A stretch of DNA of 64,000 nt, taken from positions 992,001 to 1,056,000 of the forward strand of contig JABYQN010000008.1 in the NCBI GenBank assembly GCA_022606135.1, in the 5' to 3' direction. Source of the stretch: Fomes fomentarius. Lineage: Eukaryota > Basidiomycota > Agaricomycetes > Polyporales > Polyporaceae. Shown piece by piece: positions 34,374 to 45,891 of this stretch. Below the pieces are notes generated by a model that worked only from the letters and a program-made list of their open reading frames with translations, did not search any database and had not been told where the DNA came from. How positions within the stretch are numbered: position 1 is the stretch's first letter; the number at the start of each line of letters is the position of its first letter. The translations under genes and the position numbers were made by a program.

Positions 34374-37300
34374 TCATCCAGTCACCTTGGCACGGTCAAT
34401 GCCTTCACCGCCTTCGACACTTGAACCACGGCTGCCCTCTGCGATGTGCTCGCTCAGCCATGGCAGCGTACCTACCTCTTTCTCCGTGACGTGCGCCGAC
34501 TCTCGCTTCTCCTCCACGATCAAACTGATGGTCCGCGTGCGCATGCGCATGCGCGCCTCCAGCTCGTCGCGATTGCGCAACGTGTCGCCCAGCTCTGCAT
34601 CCTGGTGATCATGCGTATCTTTTTCATCCGTTGGGTCTTCTTCTTGCGGCAGCTCGGGCAGGTGGGTAGCTGAGCTGGCAGTGGCAAGGAATTCGCTAGG
34701 CATGAGGACAGCGCGGTCTAGCGCGACGGGCAGGCCGCGATGTCTGCCGCGTATCATGACGAGGATGATGATGAGTTTGGAGAGTGTGTGCATTTCTCCG
34801 GAGAGAGAATAGTTGAACTGCAGAAGGACGGCATCAGCATTGCTAGTCCGCTAGGTATGGTCTGGAACTGACTCCTGGAATGCCGAGGGACAGGCCGACT
34901 GTCCCGTATGCGGAGACGAGCTCGAACACTAGAGAGACCAGTGAGAATAGGTAAGTAGCGCACTAGACATGAGACACTCACGCAGAGTGAAGATGTTGAA
35001 ATACGACATCTTCTCGGAATTCGTGAGGTTCTTGCGCTGTAGTCAAGTCGAGTGAGCAAGCTAAACTCACAACCACCGTACATTGCTCAGCTTACCTCTA
35101 TGATGCACACGAGGAACAGCGACACAGACAGCCACCACATATCTGTCAAACAGAGCGAGGTTGATACCAGATGGTGTGGATCAAAAGTAGGTAATACCGA
35201 AAGACAACTGTCTGCGTGCATGGCGTGCGAGGTATTTGCCCCAAATTGCAACCCGGGACTCGGATGGCCGGTTCCAGTGGGCGTCGTCGTTGATCGGATC
35301 GTACTCTTCTCCTTCGTCGTACACGCCCAGGGAACGCTCTTCATACACGTTGGTTGAGCGAACGCTGTTGTGAGGTCCGTATGAGCAACATAAGCATGTG
35401 ACAGCATTGCTGCCGCATTGTACGTACCTCATCGCTATCGGGTAGATCGAGATGTACATCATGACCACGAAGAGTACCCTGATTCGTTTTTAGCTCACTG
35501 ACAAAAATGACAGTGGAAGACGACGTACTGAGCAGCTGGCACAAGAGAAGACACCGGGATTGGTTGGTATCCCGCGTTTCTGCAAGCTGCAGCGATTAGT
35601 ATGGCGTCGACAAATCTCACGCCGAATGGTATAGCCTCCGTAACCGGGTTCCCGATGTTGAGAACCAAGTCGAAGAGCAGGTTCGTCACACTACACATGA
35701 TCTAAAGTTAGCGAGGGAATGGTTGCAGGTGAGTGAAAGCAGAGTGCTCCGTACTTGAGTACCATGACAGTGATGAAGAGCAGCCATGTCTGCCGTGAAG
35801 GGAAGAGGTAAATAGTGCACCGACGTGGGTGATCGAGGAGGAAATGAAGAGATTCTTTCATCCGGGAATGTCCTGGAAGCTTCGTGAGGAACCAACTGAA
35901 ATTAAAGTCAATTGATGGGGGCACATTCTTCGGTAGTAAACTTCATGCACTACTTACATGAACATGCGGAGACTTGCCACAGAAGGGGATCATCAGTTGA
36001 CAAAAAAAAAAAGTTGTAAATCGCGGGATCACAGGCAAGTACGTACAATATTGGCTATCGTCACATTTTCGTGAGCCAGCGGTCGCCGAGGGGGCGCTTA
36101 GAGAAGAACTTACAAGACAAGTATTACCACCCAGCACGCAGAAGACCAAGAAGAATACGAGGGGATACGCCGTCTGGAATGGCACCATGTTTTGGTCCAC
36201 AAGCGACATTCCTGCGAGACAGGTCAATAACAGGTCGGTTGCTATCGCTTAACGTCAGCACCCACCCGTGTTGGCCCAAGCTCCCACAATTTGAAACGCA
36301 GTGAACCTGAGAGGTATAAGGAGAAGCAAGGGGGAGAAAGCCACGCAGAGACTTACCAAACATTGTTAATCTCGCGGTGCTGCAATGGTGGAAGGAAGTT
36401 CTCTTGCCACTTTGGCATCGCCATGTATGGCGCCGTGACGATGAATGAGATAGAGAGGGACCCTAGGTAATACTGGGGCCGTATTAGCATCGGCAGGGCA
36501 CGATATCATAAGGCTGTAGTCATACCAGCGGTATGATCCACATCAAGGCGGTCAGAGCGCGATACTCTACACCACCGAGCTCTTCGATGTTCTCTTGTGT
36601 CAGACCATGAAATGTCGACTGCCGCACTATGGCGCTGAAACTAAGATATGGAACAGGCTTGACCGGTCCATCTGGAGCGAAAACCGCACCCCCTTCACGA
36701 GGGATGAGCGTCTCTGTACGTGGGACGGTTAGCGTGCGCTTGAGCCTGCGCTGGAGTCGCGGGGATATCTTCCACAAAGCCCGGTTGATGATGGCCTGCG
36801 GTCCAGGGAATCCACCAAATTCGTCCTCCCCTGTCGGTGCTGTCGGTGGAGGGTTTGTGGGTGCTGCCATAGACGAGCGGAGCGACCGACGACTGGCGGC
36901 GGGTCGAAAAAATTCCATGCCGCTCCCATCGACCGCTCCTGACGAGAACGTAGTGGCACGTGATCCCATGGGGTTAATTGGATGCGGCGCAATGTCGAGT
37001 CTCCGCACCATCTCTGGACGAAGCGGGGCGTTCCGAGCGTCGCGCTGGTGACTACCTCTCTTCGTACGAGCGCTTCGGGGATCTGGCCGGTCTTTGGACT
37101 TGTTAGGGCCCATCTCTTGCCTGAAGCGTGCAAGAGTCTCGCGAATGTGGCCAACGAATGGCGAGACCTCATGAGTTGGTGGAGAGGATGTCGACCTCGA
37201 GAGTTCCGCCTTCACAATGTGCCTGAGATTACGGAGGAAGTACCATCTGTCAAGCAGGGTTAGCAACCACATTCCCTCTTCTGTTGCGTGTGGGCGTTTA

Positions 37301-37812
37301 CCTTCGGATGCAGACGACAACCCACGCAACACATGCCTATATTGAGAGCTTGCGTTCAGTCATCTTATGCATCTCTTATCCGATATCCAGTGTGAAACCA
37401 GTGTGCGTTCAAGGTCGCCGAGGCGATGCGCGGACAGCACTCATGATTGAGAGCCATGGAGAAAGAGCAAGTAATGCATGCACACGCCGTCCATGCCCGA
37501 GTGACTTACTTGATTGCCTATAATCTCGAGGATGACAATGATGACTTGCTGCCACACAGTCAATGAACTGAGGTCGACGGTGATTAGACCAGTGCCTGTC
37601 GCGCCGCTAACGCATACGTAGAGCGCGTCAATGAATTCGACAGGATATTGGCCGTTGGATGCCCAGAACACGGTAGCCCCAAGCAAAGGGATGATCAAAC
37701 TTGAAATTGTGTAAGTTTCTATTGATCCAAGTGTCGACTGGAACACTTACAACGCGACAAAATGTATACGGTAGAAGTTGAAAGAGGCCAAAATCGGAGA
37801 CCAACGAGACAT
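34374..37812 (-). CDS. TRK1: Trk-family potassium transporter
   Basis: Trk proteins carry K+ into the cell across the plasma membrane; the fold is four membrane-pore-membrane repeats. The minus-strand gene starts at ATG 37812 (MSRWSPILASFNFYRIHF) and ends at TGA 34374. Exons resolved in phase include 37751-37812, 37510-37699, 37302-37336 (35 nt), 36526-37246, 36357-36472, 36266-36306 (41 nt), 36114-36211, 36047-36054 (8 nt), 35958-35972 (15 nt), and then an exon starting at 35895. All four pore loops keep their filter glycine: SGATGTGLITVD, ANTGMSLVDQ, CRNAGYQPIPV, SAYGTVGLSLG. A long cytosolic loop of about 200 residues separates repeats 1 and 2, as in yeast Trk1. NYSLSGEMHTLSKL and MIRGRHRGLPVA mark the end of the core. 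The micro-exons encode the CLPIFLRMFIW segment after pore 2. Confidence 0.92.
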
Positions 37813-38970
37813 CGAATAGGCCCCGAACGGTGGTCAACGGTGTAATAACAGTGATTGTTAGTCGCTATTGATGTCGCAGATTTGAGGAATCGCGCTGGAG
37901 TCCAGGAGCAATGATGTGGTGAAGAAGAAAGAAGTGGCAGCCACATTTCCGAAGATTAAATACGACCTGGCCGAAGTTATCATCACTATGAATGTATAAA
38001 ATAATCTCTAATAGAGACCTATCATAGCAAAGTATATATACTGGTAATGATATCGTGTAGACTTACTCACAGTAAATCGTATGTAAATGGCAGTGTAGCC
38101 TACTACTTCTTATATAGCTGAGCAAGGTGGGCAAACCTTCAGTGCTTCTAATGATATGTAGATTACGAGGAACTTGATGTGAGTCCTTGTTCGGAGTCCC
38201 GGTGATAAACTTAAAGCTTAACAACCAGAGTTTATGGAAGACAAACGCCCAAGTAACTTACCAGCTCGCGCTACTGATAATCACAGACTCATATACAACC
38301 AGATCCATTGCTCAGACTCCAGAGCTGTGTTACTTCTCAAGCGGGTACATGAGCAGTGTGTACGATGCATCACACCTACAAGGACCATGGCAGCTAGCGA
38401 TTGGACGTGAACCGATCTCGACGCATGCAACATCGACGCCCTGCCGTCACCCGCGGTTGACTAGGAGGTGCTGACGGCGCAGATCGGGTGTTCAAACGTC
38501 TCTTCCTCCTCGATCTCGCCATGTTGGCAGTGGTTCCGGCGGGAGCAGAGTTCGAAGAGTCCACCGCTGCCAGATTCGCCGTCCCAACTCTCGGTTACGT
38601 AAATCCCCGCAGAGTAGCCCGCACTCGCAAGGGCACCCCTCGCTATATCTATGGAGAACGCAGACATCGTGACACGAGAGCAGACGTTTGCCTCCTCGAT
38701 CGCCTGCCTTCCGCTTCCAGTACGACATGGACGATAAGATAGCCTGGTTATATCCGTCGACGTGCGGCCGACAACTCAGCAATAAATGCTCACCAAATGT
38801 ATACATGACGCTCTCACCGATGTTCGTACGTACTGATCATGGAATTACTGATAAGGGCATTATAATGATCCTATACTGAGCAATGATGATATGAGATCAG
38901 ATTCTGCTGTCCATGGTGTGGTGTGGTGCCTCTAAACCGAGGGATTAGAGACGACCGGCACTGATGAGTG
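37813..38970. other. 1.1 kb without a clear gene
   Basis: The first part is the Trk promoter region. A minus-strand open frame at 38461-38667 (68 aa, MSAFSIDIARG ... CAVSTS) has protein-like composition but no recognised family and no certain splice partner. It could be an exon of a small unknown gene. Confidence 0.35.
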
Positions 38971-40190
38971 CTACGCTTTTGTGCGTAAAGGTACTCCTAA
39001 CTTAGTGGGAGGTCTAGGTGTGTGCGGTGCACCCTGTGATGCCTGAAAGAGGTATCAGATGTATAATGGGATGCAGCACGAGGCGAACGTACCAACAAGC
39101 CATCCTTTAAGCGCTGCATCATCGCGTTCAGAGCGAAGGATGCTTGGTTGTTCGATGTGCGCAACAACTGGGAAGAATTCAGGATGCGAGGACGACTGGC
39201 AGGAGAAGACGGCGATGATGGACGTGGCAGTTTATATGGTGACGGGGACGCAGGGGAGGGAGCCGGTATAGTAGAGGGTTTGGGACAAAGTGGCTCTGTA
39301 AGCACAGGAAGTGGTGCGACCTGATCGTCCGTAGCCTGCAGCTTGGTGGTGTCTTTCGGTTGCGTTGTGCTGCGTTTCTGGCGTGCAAGCTCCGCGGCCC
39401 ATCGCTGCTCAAGTTCATTGCCGCGAACGACAATGTCATGCAGTGCACATCGGAGACTCGAAATGAGCGTAGCATAGGACATACGGTTCAGCTCAGGCTC
39501 AGGACGGCAGATGTACGTCCAGTCTACCCGAACAAAACGTGGAAAAGGGCACCATGTCGGCATTGGCATGCGGAGAGAGTGAGTGAGCACACACACCTGA
39601 CAAGACCCACTCGCCGCCCAACCGCTCCGGCTTGAACACAATCCTCTGCTCTCCCTCTCCTCTTTCCGCATCAGCCCCTCGAGTAACGATGAGCGAGATG
39701 GCCGTCTTGAACTTGTTCAGCACATTGACTCGCAACACCCGACCGCCCGCGCTCTTCGAGGCCACATTCAAGAGCGACATGCTCACACGACCCCTCCCAT
39801 CCTTCGCGCGGTCATCGTCCTTGCTATACACCGGCGCAGGCGGAAATGGGGGGTCCGGGAACGGGTTCGCGGGCCTTTCGAGGAGTGCCTTGGGTACCGC
39901 CCGAATGGCGAATCCTGGGTACGTCCGCCATGGAAAGGCTTTCCCGAATTCACTGGGTGTGAGTTTCAGCGCAGGATGCGTTGGGTCTAGGACACGTTGT
40001 TTTGAGGGAGGTTTGTTCGCATGAGCGACGTTGTGTACGCCTCCGGGGGTCGTCCGTTTGAACTAGAGGAAGGAAGGTGTAAGAACATTACAATCTATCC
40101 ATGGGGTGAGGATGACATGGCGGTTACATTGATAGACTTGAGTCCGTGAGCAGGTTTATGCAGCTTGTGCAGTTCCACACATTTTTGCAT
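38971..40190 (-). CDS. unknown protein with an RnpA-like (bacterial RNase P protein) segment, possibly mitochondrial
   Basis: Four exons (40128-40190, 39597-40062, 39093-39523, 38971-39042) join in phase to 343 aa. The start MQKCVELHKLHKP is basic and could be a mitochondrial presequence, though no cleavage site is obvious. Residues about 100-200 follow the order seen in the bacterial RNase P protein: a strand (GRVSMSLLNVASKSAGGR), the region that carries the RNR helix in bacteria (LRVNVLNKFKTAISLIVTRG), a charged insert, a second strand (DWTYICRPEPEL) and a helix (MSYATLISSLRCAL). The C-terminal half is coiled-coil-like (ELEQRWAAELARQK), then a long Pro/Ser-rich tail. The fold assignment is by pattern only and is tentative. 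Alternatives are a mitoribosomal or RNA-binding protein specific to fungi. Confidence 0.6.
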
Positions 40191-40575
40191 ATCAGAGTGC
40201 AGACAAAAGCAAGTCACCCTAAGGACACGAAAGTCCAATGGGCATTGTTCAATGTTATGGGTCGTGACACTGACACAACATGGCTAAGAAGCGCTGAAAT
40301 CTTGAAAGCTGCATCCACGAGCGCTCCGACGACTTCGGTAAGGTAGGAGGGCGCCTACATTGATACATGTTTTTGAATCCTCAGGCTTGTTTATTGCCCT
40401 CGAGGGTAGGGCCCTATGGTAGGGAAAACCCACATGACGTGGGAAGATAATCAAGAGATTCATGATATAGGGCAGAGGAATAGCTTTCAGCATGTTCGAA
40501 TTGAAGAGCTACAAGTACAGCACATTCATAGTCACTAGTCAGAACCAATCCGGATCCAATGAGAGTCAACGGGTA

Positions 40576-43500
40576 TCACGCCTTCGCAGCCCTCGTCCTG
40601 CCCACACGCGTCCTCGTCCCAGTCATAGTCGCCGTAGCAGTCGTAGGAGCACCAGGCTCTTCACCCACGTCCGAGGGAGTGCTCTTCCCCGACCCCTTCC
40701 CTCCCCGCGTACTCTTCGCAGCGCCCCGCGCCTTCGAGCCCACGCCCGCACCCTTTGTCTCCTCAGCATCGTCCTCCGTGGACGGCTCAGGCGTGTTCTC
40801 TTTATCCTCCGGGATGGTCGGCTCGCTCACCGCACTCGACGCCGTAGCGGCACGCGTCCGGCCACCGCGCCCTGTAGTCGTAGTACTAGTAGTAGTCGCC
40901 ACGGGGATCTTCGGCACTGGGGTTCGCCGGGCACGCGTCGTCCGAGCGGGCTGCTCTTCCTCAGCTGGGATGCTCCCCTCGGCGTCCTCTTGCTTCACTG
41001 CGGCCCTACTCCGCCCACCGCGACGTGCACGCCCACCGGTAGGAGCGGCGGCAGCGTCGCCGCTCGGGGTGCGCTCTCGCGGGAGGGAGTCGAGCGGGTC
41101 GTCATCATTGTCGTCCTCGGTCACTTCGATCGGCTTCGCTCGTGTACCCCGGCGGACGACGATCGTCTTTGTCGTCGAGGCTGGAACCGCAGTAGGTGTC
41201 TTGGCTCTCGTCTTACGAGCGGGCTTCGTATCCGCGGGAGCGGCTTCTTCAGTGGTAGAAGCCGCAGATGAGTCCGTCGCCTGTCGCGTACGCCGAGTCG
41301 CGCGTGCAGGTGCGGGCACAGCAACGGGTTGTGCCTCTGGCTCTGGCTCTTCTTCATCTTCCTGGGGCTCCGGGGTAGCGGGCTTCGCCCCCGCCTTGCC
41401 TCGAGTCGCCCTTGGAACCTGTCACGACGTTTGAGCGAATGTATAAACCAATAGCAACAGTGAGAGCATACCTGGCCAACGGCGCCATCCGCAGTACGGG
41501 CCCTCGTCCGACGGCCACGAACCTCTTGGGTGGCTTCGGCTTCACCAGACTCGGTCTCTTCCAGAGCCTGCGACGCAGCACGAGTGCTCTTCGGTGGGGC
41601 GGACTGCGGCACTGCGGTCCGGCGCGCAATCCTCGTCGCAGGAGTCCTCTTTCCACGCGCATTCCGCACAGGGACCTGCTCAGCGGGCTCGTCCTCTCGT
41701 TCTTGCTCTGGCCCTGCCGGGGATGGAGCACGATACCCAGCAGGAGTTTCCAGCATCTCCCTAACTCCATCCATTCTTGGAGTCTCCACAGCCGGCCGAG
41801 CACGGAACATCTCCTTGACCCCCGCCAGCACCGGCGTACTCGCCTCAGCCTGCGGACGACTGAAGACATGGCGGAGGTCGTACATCTGCGGCGTCTGCAC
41901 AGCAGGCTCCTCCTCGTCACGGTCATCGGCTATGGGTACGTCGCTCTCGTCCTCCTCAATGAGGATGCGCGACGGGCGGTGCGTGCTCGCGTGGTTCGGC
42001 GCAAGGAGGGAGAACCCGCCCTCGCGCTTGCGCGGGCTGAGGCTGAGGCTCTGGCGGCCGAGACTCTGGCGCTGCTTTACGCCCTCGACCATCTGCTTCA
42101 TGCGGGCGAGGAGCACTGCGGTGTCTTCCCCTTCGTCCTCGACTTTGGGTGCGGACGCTGCACTGGACAAATCGGACGAAGAGGCCCCTTCGAGTACCGA
42201 GCTCTGTGATTGCGAAGACGACGTCGATGCAATCTCCCCGATTTGAGAGGAGAAACTTGGTGAGGGTAGAGGGGCAAGGTTTGGGAATAGCATACGTCGC
42301 GAGCCGGGGGTCTGGCCCTTGAAGAAATTGTCGGGAGTAGTCAATGCGGATCGCCTCCGTGCACGAATGGCCTGGCCGTGTATTAAGTTGATATGCCGAA
42401 GATTTGGTAACATAGGATTGCTCACCTCCCGCTCTTCTTCCGTAAGCTTCTCCTTCTTAACAGGTGAGCGAGGTGTCGACGGCGGCGCCGGAGCACTTGC
42501 GGTAACCTGCACGTTGTTCTCTTCCTTGACAACGGTCGGAATTCCAACCTCTCCCACCTTCCAGGGAGCGACGACGCGTACACGGCGTGGGCCAGTCTGT
42601 GGTGCAACTCCGAGTGAGAGGCGGGGGTGGTAAGCACTCCGGGGTATCTGAGGTGTCATGAAATTGCCGAGGGCACGCTGTGGTTCAGTTTCGTATGTAT
42701 CGTGCTGTTCATCTTCGTATGCGTATTGTTGTTCGTCCTCGTCTTCTTCCTGTGGCTCGTAATCAGGCTCTTCGCCATTTTCTGCCCATTCGTCTTGTTC
42801 CTCGGTATATCCTGCGTCGAAATCTAGTTCTTGATCCTCTTCTTTAGGCTGCAACAAGTCAGCCCAAACCTTTCAAGGTTGAGAAGGTGTACACGAACCT
42901 CAACAGATAAGCCACGCAAAGCCCATCCTAGACTGCCCTTGACCATATCCAAGCTCTTGCGCCATCCGGACACCTCCCTGTGTCCCTCTGGCGGAGGAAT
43001 CTCTTCAATCTCCTCATCAGCTTCCTCGGTAATAGCCGCAATGGTCTCCTCGACCTCCTCCGCTTCTTGCTCTTCCTCCTCTTGTTGACGTTCGAGTTGT
43101 ATGGCCGCACGATGGGCGGAACGAATCAACACAGCACGATGCAGGGAAGCCCGAGGTTGACGCCGCACGGGAGTGACCGGGTATTGAGGCATGACAGGCA
43201 AAGGAAGGGGCAACACCGGCTCTGACTCTACTTCGTCGATGATGACAAGGTCCTTGTCCTCCTGCACGACGCGCGGGCTGTCGCTGTGCACGAGGACAAT
43301 CTCCTCATGCTCACGCGCAAACGGCGTGCGAAGGGGTGTTTGGAGAACGCGAAGATTCTCTTCCGGGTTCTGACTTGGTCCTGGAGTGAAGACATGCGCG
43401 CTCGCGATCATAGAGAGACGCAATGGACGACGGGACGTATGAGGGGTCGCTTGTGTCGGTGTGTTGATAAGGGCGGGGCGAAGGTGTTTGGGCGGGTACG

Positions 43501-43927
43501 TGAACCGGAAACGTTTTTTGTGTATCTCAATCACGGAGTTGTTCTGGAGAGGGACGGTTGTCGGTCTGAGCGCGGTCGCGGCGGCAGGGAAGAGCGGGGA
43601 GTCGTCGAGCAATACACCGTTGGTACCCAGAACCACGAGGAACGCCTTGCGTTCGACAAAGGTGATTTTCGCGTGCATGGCAGAGACTGCGGGGTAGTAC
43701 AAGCGGAGAGAGCATGCCTGGTCGCGTCCAATAGTGATTTCCTCGTCATCTATAGGATAGGATGTTACGACAGAGTCCGAAGGGAGAGAGCGCAGGAGAG
43801 AGAGTGCGCCCAGTCTTCCGAACTCGCTCGCATCCATTGCGTGACTGTGGTTGTCCGTGGGCAGCGGAAGGGGCGTGGTTGGGACGTCAATGACGATGGC
43901 AAGAGGCAGATCACAAACTTGAACCAT
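40576..43927 (-). CDS. FHA-domain nuclear protein with Ki-67-like repeats
   Basis: Three exons (42899-43927, 41472-42848, 40576-41418) join in phase to 1082 aa. The start is ambiguous: ATG 43927, or the in-frame ATG 43837 (MDASEF), closer to the domain. Residues about 50-145 form an FHA domain, a phosphothreonine reader, with its signature: TIGRDQ, SAMHAKI, and the Asn-Gly of LGTNGVLLDD. An acidic stretch follows exon 1. In the middle, three tandem units carry the pattern TP-x-(M/L)-x-G-(V/L)-(K/R)-E-(M)-(F/L): QTPQMYDLRHVFSRP, STPVLAGVKEMFRARP, ETPRMDGVREMLETP. This resembles the core of the vertebrate Ki-67 repeat. The last 280 residues are Arg/Thr/Ala-rich and basic with RGRRTRART, TRRTRQ and TGGRARRGG patches, fit for DNA or chromatin. 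The long plus-strand open frames opposite it are shadows. Confidence 0.85.
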
Positions 43928-44009
43928 TCACGACGCGCCCAGCACGCGCCCCCCTCGTGATCGCGTCGAGCGTCCCCGGGTGAACAAACAAATGCGTATA
44001 TTCAACTAT

Positions 44010-44137
44010 GGCCGACTAGCTCAGTTGGTTAGAGCGTGGTGCTAATAATGGCCTGAGCGGGGCCCATTTGGCAATGCCGATGGGTTCCCCGGCTATTTGT
44101 AACGCCAAGGTCGTCGGTTCGATCCCGGCGTTGGCCA
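44010..44137 (+). tRNA. tRNA-Ile (anticodon AAT) with intron
   Basis: The mature tRNA has acceptor GGCCGAC/GTTGGCC, D arm with CAGTTGGTTAGAG, anticodon stem TGGTG/CGCCA with loop CTAATAA, and T arm GTCGG-TTCGATC-CCGGC. The anticodon AAT reads ATT/ATC (Ile). A 54-nt intron (about 44048-44101) sits after position 37, the canonical site. The intron can form its own hairpin (CGGGG-CCCAT against ATGGG-CCCCG). Confidence 0.93.
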
Positions 44138-44141
44138 TTTT
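44138..44141 (+). terminator. Pol III terminator of tRNA-Ile
   Basis: TTTT directly follows the tRNA 3' end, with a second T-run eight bases later. Confidence 0.7.
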
Positions 44142-44201
44142 CTGTTTTCAACTTGTCTTCTGGTCTGTGCCAAGTAAGACCAATGTATCTAAAATGAGTC
44201 A

Positions 44202-44486
44202 GTGATGATTGTCGGATGCAATTGTAACCGGTACGTGACGTCAGACTGGTGTGATGACTACCCCAACTGCAAGTTCAAGCTATCTTTTGGTGGCCAAGGA
44301 TTGTCAATCGTCATCCCGCGGCAGCGGTTTCTCGTCGGGCTATGTTATATATACACTATCCCTCCGGCTCTTTACTCACAACGTGATTACGACAGTATGG
44401 TCCTTCGGGAACAACTTCGAAGCCGCGTCCTGGGCCGAGTGACCGTCAAGAACGCTGACGGCGCAGAGGTCAAAGTTGATTGTTAG
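44202..44486 (+). other. unassigned 94-aa open frame
   Basis: The frame contains a protein-like stretch (WCDDYPNCKFKLSFGGQG) and ends TVKNADGAEVKVDC. Nothing identifies it with confidence. The first segment faintly recalls the C-terminal part of pepsin-like proteases. With the broken RCC1-like sequence just downstream, it may be another decayed fragment. Confidence 0.25.
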
Positions 44487-45560
44487 CACTTTTGATGCCC
44501 AACCAGACGCCTATCCCTGTGCACGACCTCTCAGATGAAGGGTTCCACCTTCCCCGCTTCGCCGCAGGTAGCTACATGTAACGCCGCCGTTCTGGGCGAT
44601 AATGGAAAGCTGCGCATGTGGCCCGGAGCCTACCACGTTAGTACTCGATCACCATTGCCTCCGAGGGCCCTGAGCTGACTCAATCCTGCAAGTGGTCTCA
44701 AAACAGCTCGGACGCAAGGTTCAGAGGAAATCTTCGACTGTCCAGAAGCAGTTCGAACCGCTCACAGTCCCTGGGCTTTCTGCCGAGACCTTCTCTGCCA
44801 TTGCTGCAGGCAGCGATCACCTAGTGTTACTTGCGGAAGAAGGCGATGTCTACACCATCGGGCGCGGCAACAACGGACAACTCGGCTAGCTACAAGGGCA
44901 ACCTCACCTTCGTTAGACCGTACAAGGTCCTACGCTCCACCCAGGGCCACCCGCAATTACAGTAGGGGCGAGCAACGACAGCATGTTCTTCGTCGATTAA
45001 GCCGGCCGGGTCACCGGGTCTGGAGCTAGCGGCTCAACGTTCAATGGCAGAGACCGCACTGGTAGCGAAGAGAACAGCCTCGCGTATCCGCGCCGCATCC
45101 GCAAGCTCACGAAAGAGGACTTCGGCAGCAGCGCGACGGTCGTACAGATCACTGGTGGGGAACGCCATATACTGTCTTTGACTTCGGATAGACGGGTCTT
45201 CGCGTGTGGTTCTTTGGTCGACGGACAGTTCGGCTTGGCGGACGTTGACGACGCACTCACTGGGAGCAGGAAGGACGAGTATGTTTGTAGCTGAGCCTGC
45301 GCTAGTGAATTTCCCGCATGATATCGCAGCGGGCCCGATTGTCCAGATCGCTGGGGCTGGCAACATGAGCGCTCCTGTGACCCGAGATGGCGTTCCTCTA
45401 TAGTGATATAGTGCATGCGGCCAACTTGGTACCACGGATGGGCAGGCGAGCAAGGCGCCGCAAGTCATTGTTCGCAGGGAGAGATCTTGGCTGGCTAAGG
45501 ATGACGCGTGTGTATCTCAGCATTGCCTGGCAATCCTAGGGAAGAAGCTTCAGCGATAAT
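44487..45560 (+). pseudogene. RCC1-repeat protein remnant
   Basis: RCC1 proteins are seven-bladed propellers; the type member is the Ran exchange factor. Several blade-like pieces are readable in order: IAAGSDHLVLLAEEGDVYT then GRGNNGQLG before a stop at about 44887; later QITGGERHILSLTSDRRVFA then GSLVDGQFGLADVD; then PIVQIAGAGNMSAPVTRDG; then CGQLGTTDGQASKAPQVIV. They lie in different frames, separated by stops at about 44997 and 45290. No set of introns with good signals restores one frame. I read it as a decayed copy, though the missing joins may include introns I cannot place. Confidence 0.65.
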
Positions 45561-45891
45561 GTCGATCGACGTCGAAGATAAGTTAGACTAAATTGATCGT
45601 TCCCTATTGTGAGTTATATCCTATGTCAGTGTCACAACCAACTCCCGACAGTACTAATATCATGGCGGTGAATACCTAGGCAATGTGCTTTGGTTAGTCC
45701 TCGCAGGTAACGATGCTCTACTTCTCTGTGTGCAAGCTTGCTGTCCCAAATGGTTACTATGTGACCTCTCTCTTTGCGCGAATAACACAGTCGCTGTATT
45801 GACCTTTATTGGCCGCAAATCTGCCGGTATACATGGTTCTGTCAACTGTCAAACTGACTCTTACGATGGTCCGCTGGAGCGTGTAACTGTC
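45561..45891. other. intergenic region, no gene seen
   Basis: 3' flank of the WW-domain gene (-) and of the RCC1 remnant (+). Confidence 0.5.

Noticed and set aside
40559..41434. 291-aa plus-strand open frame
   Set aside because: It is antisense to the last exon of the FHA protein gene; its composition mirrors the GC-rich, Arg/Thr-rich coding strand. The same holds for the 265-aa frame at 41412-42209.
44202..44486. Aspartic protease fragment
   Set aside because: Only one short segment is suggestive; neither catalytic DTG motif nor flap is present.
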